The position numbers and the translations under genes were made by a program. The notes beneath the pieces are model-generated. The model did no database searches. It had not been told where the DNA came from and worked only from the letters and a program-made list of their open reading frames with translations. Of a stretch of DNA of 64,000 bases, positions 62,148-64,000 are shown piece by piece (within the stretch, counting starts at the first letter, position 1; each line of letters opens with the position of its first letter). The DNA comes from Trichoplax sp. H2 (taxonomy: Eukaryota; Placozoa; Uniplacotomia; Trichoplacea): the NCBI GenBank assembly GCA_003344405.1, contig NOWV01000006.1, positions 186,001 to 250,000 of the forward strand, written 5' to 3'.

Positions 62148-63259
62148 TACGCATCAAAAGAATTGAAAAGATATATTTTAGCTAAAGCAAAATGCATGAT
62201 TGCATTATTTCAGTTTATATCATGAGTTGAATTAAAGCTTTGGCTTTCATGATTGATAAGTTCACTACGCATTCTATCGTTACAATTTCGAATCATGACC
62301 TTTCCTGAAGAAAGCTTCAAGCAAAAAACAGCCCAAGAATAGATTTTCATTTCTATAGCTTTGGATAACAAGTAGAGTATTACGTTATAGCCATTAGGTA
62401 TGCTATTCCATCATCCATGAATAAAATATAGAAAGCAAGCGAATCATCATTATGTGATTTTATAATTATAGCTAATATAATGACTAGTTCATTTCGTTCC
62501 AAGAAAAATTAATATTCTATCTTATAAAGCTACTTTACAAGTATAGAATAGATCGAGAGTATCTATAATGACGTCTTCATTTTATACTATATGCGATAGG
62601 ATAATGATGCATAACATAGTACTGCCAACGAGTACTTTTTTTTACAGCATCTTATCTGCATTATTTAATCGACTCATGATGAATTACAAGTTGGCGAGAA
62701 CGAATAGCAAGAAAGTGTTATGGTAGTAACATTTACCTGCATGCTATATATATCGCTATCATCATTTGAATTGATAATATCAGATTAGTTGTATTTGCTT
62801 TGATATGATATTGAGCTAAATTGCATGAAATAGAGTATCATATGGATGGAAAGATGATTAGCTATTGCCATACTATTAAAATGAGCTCATCATTCAAGGT
62901 AATTCAATTAATTTAGCCTGCAATGTTTATTTTAATTGTTTGTATGCCAACTTGAATGCAGACAGAGTGGAGTCTTTTGAATGTTTATCAAACTAACAAA
63001 TTGTCCAGATAAATTAGATTAATGTTCAAGATTGGAAGAATTGATTTTGTCGTTTAAAATGAATTTATAGAGATTTATAAATTGCTCTATTGTTATCCAT
63101 TCTGCAAATCCATTGATTTAAATGTAGTCTATCTAGATAGATCAGAGTTGATTCCATTCTATTCTATTCAATCAAAAGCTAATTTATCTATTTATGATAG
63201 ATGATATTTCTTCTTAAAAGTAGATAGTGATTTTTTTGATATATTTTTGTTGTTGATTT

Positions 63260-63298
63260 ATTTTCCTCTCTCTCCCTCTCTCTCTTTCTCTTTACTCC
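63260..63298. repeat. CT-rich polypyrimidine tract
   Basis: A nearly pure run of T and C (CCTCTCTCTCCCTCTCTCTC and neighbours), an imperfect CT microsatellite. Nothing suggests it is a splice acceptor of a nearby gene. Confidence 0.8.
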
Positions 63299-64000
63299 AT
63301 ATCTTCCTTTCTACTCTCTAAGTGATGATCGATAAGTAGATGATGATCTATTTTGTCATGCTTTAACTTCCCTCCCAGTATTATCATTTTTATTCATTGA
63401 TTATAAGTAATGTATAAATACTGCTTACTGTTGATTATAATACGAGTGCATGGGTGGAGTATATGCAGTAAGAGAGTGAGAGGGGGTTGAATTGTTTATT
63501 CATCTTTTACATTAAATCAAAATAATGTGCCGGTAGGGAGGAGATTGTAAAAGACATTTTGCCCATTGATTCTTTTATTAAATTATTTGGCACAAAAGTC
63601 AAGCCAACCCCTTAACCAGGATAAAATAACAAAAATTGATGAATTTCAATAGGATCTAAGAAAGAAGCCTTGCATCGATATTAGACCTTGTTGTAACTTC
63701 AATCTTATTACGGATGTCATCATCAATCGACACTAGGAAGAGAATATAATTCGAGTTACCAAAATGTTTTTTGATCTTTCTTATTATTTTATCATTTCAT
63801 TTAATTACATAATTACACGTGATTTATTAGCACAATATCAATTATCATGCAATTCAATCAAAGGATCTCTCGGATACTTATACTGTGTACATAACCTTAA
63901 TATAAATTAAACTACCGTGATAAATTCCAGTTGCTAATTTACTTTCCATCATAACGCACTACCCGGATTGATCATCCACTTCACTTGATAGCTTCATTAA

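Larger units (their letters stand above)
39772..64000. other. Gene-poor, AT-rich 24-kb region
   Basis: No exon of a recognisable conserved protein was found on either strand. Open frames are short (at most 104 codons) and mostly Ile/Leu/Tyr/Asn-rich, as expected from AT-rich non-coding DNA. The region holds two 20-N gaps, a probable solo LTR, duplicated gap flanks, and traces of tandem repeats with a period near 190 bp, all listed separately. Sequence outside those entries shows nothing I can name. Distant regulatory elements or non-coding RNAs cannot be judged from one sequence. Confidence 0.6.

Noticed and set aside
63260-63298. Polypyrimidine tract as a splice acceptor
   Set aside because: No AG followed by an open conserved exon on the plus strand; it reads as a CT microsatellite.

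Overview
The window is eukaryotic nuclear DNA, AT-rich, with split genes whose exons (about 40-800 bp) are joined by short GT-AG introns. The protein set (long-form intersectin with EH, SH3, RhoGEF-PH and C2 modules; CHMP2B; mitochondrial OSCP, bS6m and GUF1) is animal-like. Compact intron-rich genes, low GC and few mobile elements fit an early-branching animal such as a placozoan (Trichoplax). That attribution is inference; nothing in the sequence names the species.

Layout. 0.6-5.6 kb (minus): GUF1, the mitochondrial EF4/LepA-type GTPase, whose last exon(s) lie off the left edge. 6.7-9.8 kb (plus): a 459-residue Rab-like GTPase with an N-myristoylation signal, a long helical C-terminal region and no prenylation motif. 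10.5-12.6 kb (minus): ATP synthase OSCP (ATP5PO). 12.6-16.6 kb: repeat-rich intergenic block with a palindromic TACTGTAC-type array, an 85-97 bp minisatellite and a 105-120 bp tandem array with higher-order structure. 16.8-18.6 kb (plus): ESCRT-III CHMP2B. 19.8-31.3 kb (minus): intersectin. 32.9-33.6 kb (minus): MRPS6. 33.6-36.0 kb: more repeats, some shared with the 13-kb block. 36.1-39.7 kb (plus): an unrecognised basic coiled-coil protein. 39.7-64 kb: about 24 kb with no convincing conserved gene, two 20-N assembly gaps, a probable solo LTR and traces of a decayed tandem repeat of about 190 bp.

Three proteins are mitochondrial (GUF1, OSCP, MRPS6) and two belong to membrane traffic (CHMP2B, intersectin), but they are independent genes, not an operon. 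The most interesting points are the ITSN-ATP5PO-MRPS6 neighbourhood, which is also found on human 21q22.11; the solo LTR, whose empty site is preserved beside an assembly gap; the myristoylated Rab-like GTPase; and the tandem repeat structures. I found no convincing prokaryote-type or defence system.
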